A DNA stretch of 64,000 nucleotides, from the NCBI RefSeq assembly GCF_025024155.1, contig NW_026251748.1, forward strand, positions 124,001 to 188,000, given 5' to 3'. The DNA comes from Gamsiella multidivaricata. Lineage: Eukaryota > Mortierellomycota > Mortierellomycetes > Mortierellales > Mortierellaceae. A program made the translations under genes and the position numbers. Shown one piece after another: positions 61,086 to 64,000 of the stretch (position 1 is the first letter of the stretch; every line of letters begins with the position of its first letter). The notes under the pieces are model-generated. The model saw nothing but the letters and a program-made list of their open reading frames with translations. It was not told the DNA's origin and made no database searches.

Positions 61086-64000
61086 TCACGCACGATTGCT
61101 CCGTCTCCGGACCCAATCGCCCGGTCTACCCGACGATGCCATGGGTCTCTCTGGCGGTACTCCTCCTCCACCGCCTCCACCGCCTCCACCACCCCGACCG
61201 ACTCCTGAACCAAACCCTCCACGACTCATCATTATCCCTCGCGCGTGTGGCATCTGCATCATACTCCTATTAAACGGTAGTGGACGCGCCGATGGAGGAG
61301 GTGGATGGTGGCCCAGTTTTGAAATGCCCAGCCCACTGCCGCTCGATGAATTCGCTCCTCCTCCATCGCCATGTCCATAATATCCGCTTCGACTGCCCCC
61401 ACCACTGCCAGCACTGCTGATACTACTGTTGCCTCCGCTACTGTTCCCGAACCCGATTCTAGTCGGGGGCGGATGATATCCCATTGACGGGGGAGGAGGA
61501 TGTGGTACATTCTGTCGATAGGATCCGCCGCCCGCACCATTGCTGCCACTGCTATTGACGTTCGAGAACGAAGACGACGGCCCACCTCCACCGGTCTTAT
61601 TCCGATGATACGCATCTTCCGCATGATGATGATAATGGTGATGATGGTACCCATCTGAACTTATGCTCCTGGACGATGACGACGAAGATGTCGAGGAGTG
61701 AAGCTGACGGACTTGGGGTTTCTCCGGTAATCCATTATTGTGGACATGGCTGCTGCTAATATTACTGTTGCTGCTGTGATTTCGACTATGGGATCCCATG
61801 TAATCCGCCCGCGGATACTTATTCGAAGGGAATGAGTCCCCATGCATCATTGCTGTTCCAGAACCGAACGAACCAGCACCCGATGCTCCTCGACTTGATG
61901 ATGAAGTAGATCCGTTTCCGAATGTTGGTGTGATACTGCGCTGCCGTTTTCCTTTGTGGGCCATCGCGGACGATGAGGAGGAGGATGACTGAAAGAGCGC
62001 AAAGGCTGTGCTGGTCGGCGTAGGTGTTGACGCCGTCGAACTCGACGATAAAGATGAAGTGCTCGGTTTCCGTGGAATTTCCAGGTTTAGCTTTGACCGG
62101 TCAATCAGACGCTCGTGCTCGCGTCTGCACCAAAAGAACAGCAAAAGAGAGAAATAGGTATGAGTGTAAGCACTTTTGTTCATAAACACATGGAATCGTA
62201 CATGATTCCATGATGCTCGTTCATTCTTACACAGTCCTCATACCTCTTCACAGTTGCCCTTGTCGGTTCTGTCCTCTTGTTATGATCATGCTCAGAAGGC
62301 CGTCTCACATTCGCCGGTCTCCTTGTCTCTTCCTTTACATCCGCGAGCACCGCCATCCCACTTGCCACCGTCCCCTGTGGGTATGGCGCCGAGGGTGCAG
62401 CAGGTTCGATTCCATTGGTAACGACTGGCTTCTGTTGCTGCTCTTCTTGCTTCTCAGTCGGTGTTACTCCAGTACCCTCCTGAGGCTGCGGTGATGATTC
62501 TGCAGGCGCGGGCGATGGTCTAGGCGCCTCCTTCTCCTTCTTTTGTAAAACCGCCCGGAAGAGTGAGAAGAGTCGACTCTTCTCCTTTCTCAATTCCTCC
62601 AATTTCGAGAGAAGGTCCTGCTCCACCGGATCTGGGGTGTCTTCTTCCATGGCAACAGCGACAACCGTGGCGGCTGTAACTGCAGGTGCAGACGCAGTTG
62701 CAGCAAGGGTTTCGGTATCTCTTGGCACAGGCGTCAATTCCTTTTGTACCACAGCAAGCTCTCCCTTCTGCTCTTCATCTATTCCTGCTGTTGTTGCTGC
62801 AGTGCTGGATATTGAGGGCGATACCTCCACCGTGGCGATGCTAACGGTTGTTGTCATTGCGTTCTCTGCCAACGCATCGCCAATCGTCGCACCCTTATAC
62901 TTGCTGGTGCCATCACTACTATGTGCTTTTTCGTTCAAAATTGCCGTCGTGTCCTCCGACAAAATCTCCGGCAGGATCTCGGGCATGGTTTCAGAAATGG
63001 TGCTGATAATCGACCCCGGAGGCGAGGAGCTCGTGACCCTGAGATATTCGCTCTTCCAACGACTCTTCACATTCATAACGCCACTCTCTCCTGCCCTCCC
63101 CGAAGCGGTGCGTTGACGTTCATGGTGCTTCAAGTGGCGATGGTGATGACGATGATGATGATGGAGATGATGATAGTGATGGTGGTCCTTCTTTGGAGGT
63201 GATCCTGATATCGAGGGCGACGCTGAAGTACCTAGGCAGGTATTTGTGTGGGAGCGAAAGGCGAGGCAAGGGACAGCAATTAGTTGAGATGGGGACGTAA
63301 CAACATCAGTGGAGTAAACAAAGCAGCACAGTGCATGAGCAAACCCAACCCTCCATCCTCGATACTCTGCTCTTTTCGTCCTCCCCTGCCCTGTGTCTTT
63401 TTTCTTGTGCAGTGTGTGTTCGTTCGCAACGACCTGCTCTTGTTTTTTTTTTTTCTTTTTTCTTTTTTCCCTCTCGGGTGATTTTTATTCATTTCTTCAA
63501 CAGCCCTCGCCTCGACATTGAGTGGGCGTCAAGGTCTGTACGATCATCGGCATATTATCATTCAAACAGCAAAAACAGCACAAGCTAGACAGACAGAACA
63601 ATAAAGCCGACTTCATTTTGAACGACTCTTCTTTTCATATTAGCGTCGATTGCCCAAATACGAAGTAATGACCATGCTATGAGAGAGCGGTGACTAGTTG
63701 CCAATATGTCCCCGTACACCATAGCCCCACCCCCCACCCCCTCCTTCGCCCCAAGACCCCTTCTTCTCCCCGTAACCCGCTAAGCCAAACACTCGCTGCT
63801 GCCTTCCAAAGACGTGTGGGGGATACAAATTGAGCTGAAATTGGGCACACATGTTCCAACGATACCATTTCTCACAGGGGTGATCGACTCGCCTAGAAAG
63901 GACTCGTCCTCTTCGGTTGAGGCCTCCTCCTCTTCGAGTTCCCGTTGGTGGACGATCCTTTTGGCTAGAGCACGACGAATGACGGCATTCCGTTCTGGAT
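61086..64000 (-). CDS. Large low-complexity hypothetical protein (5' end off the right edge)
   Basis: Minus strand. Exons 61086-62124 and 62244-63231 join in phase (ATVKR|REHERLIDRSKLNL). The protein part has a His-rich stretch (DHHHYHHLHHHHRHHHRH), a basic NVKSRWKSEYLRVTSS block, an ordered charged helix (DLLSKLEELRKEKSRLFSLF), then Ser-rich stretches and an RGG-like Gly-rich end (MSRGGFGSGVGRGG) closing VRRRSNRA. At the right edge 63866-64000 reads RNAVIRRALAKRIVHQRELE and EEEEASTEEDESFLGE in a frame whose donor (GTATCG) would join the 63231 acceptor in phase, so the gene probably runs on. I do not recognise it. RGG and Ser/His-rich tails hint at RNA binding or condensates, which is speculative. 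Confidence 0.6.

Noticed and set aside
62401..62420. B-box-like GGTTCGATTCC
   Set aside because: Lies in a coding exon and its flanks do not pair.

Overview
This window is nuclear DNA from a filamentous fungus. The genes are dense, intron-rich and on both strands, with short GT-AG introns (commonly 50-150 bp), long homopolymer T/A runs, CAA/CAG-type repeats and several plainly fungal families: subunit h of the F1Fo ATP synthase, a Dal3-type ureidoglycolate lyase, a DUF1769 protein, a Pap1/Yap-like bZIP with a DUF3425 tail, and a Cce1/Ydc2 mitochondrial resolvase. Two genes often missing from reduced yeasts, snurportin and DDX41, together with Fanzor-like relics, suggest an early-diverging lineage such as Mortierellomycotina/Mucoromycota. 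That placement is inferred from remembered family traits, not from an alignment.

Layout. 1-9.3 kb: a WDR7/rabconnectin-3-beta-like WD40 gene (minus, 3' end off the left edge) is divergent from MON2; both families act in endosome/Golgi trafficking. 10-18.6 kb: a type II membrane glycosyltransferase candidate, ureidoglycolate lyase, nuclear-type uracil-DNA glycosylase, a small acidic single-pass protein and a MIX23-like gene with a GC-AG intron. 18.9-19.4 kb: a decayed C-terminal fragment of a TnpB-like (Fanzor) protein. 19.7-29 kb: a GCP6-like gamma-tubulin complex subunit, RFC subunit 3 and a TVP38/VTT membrane protein. 29-37 kb: a hypothetical membrane protein, ATP synthase subunit h, a GNAT acetyltransferase, and a secretory protein with a CPAC motif ending in KDEL. 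37-46 kb: DDX41, the Holliday-junction resolvase 151 bp behind it, and a CDK5/Pho85-size kinase with a PCTAIRE helix. 46-51 kb: snurportin, a second Fanzor-like relic with a one-base frameshift, and a DUF1769 gene. 52-64 kb: peroxisomal (R)-hydratase with an SKL terminus, a bZIP/DUF3425 factor and a bHLH factor facing each other across a 3-kb repeat-bearing region, and a large low-complexity hypothetical gene running to the right edge.

For most genes I rebuilt splice sites by eye. For the small TM gene, UNG, MIX23, glycosyltransferase, ureidoglycolate lyase, GNAT, ATP14, RFC3, TVP38, DDX41, resolvase, CDK, snurportin, DUF1769, hydratase, bZIP and bHLH models the summed exon lengths are exact multiples of three. 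MON2, GCP6 and WDR7 were only partly rebuilt. The genes look like ordinary housekeeping neighbours, not a functional cluster. The most unusual signals are the two independent Fanzor-like relics, which keep an intron at the same place relative to the zinc ribbon, and the KDEL-tailed cysteine-rich protein. I recognised no tRNA, rRNA, snRNA or CRISPR array.
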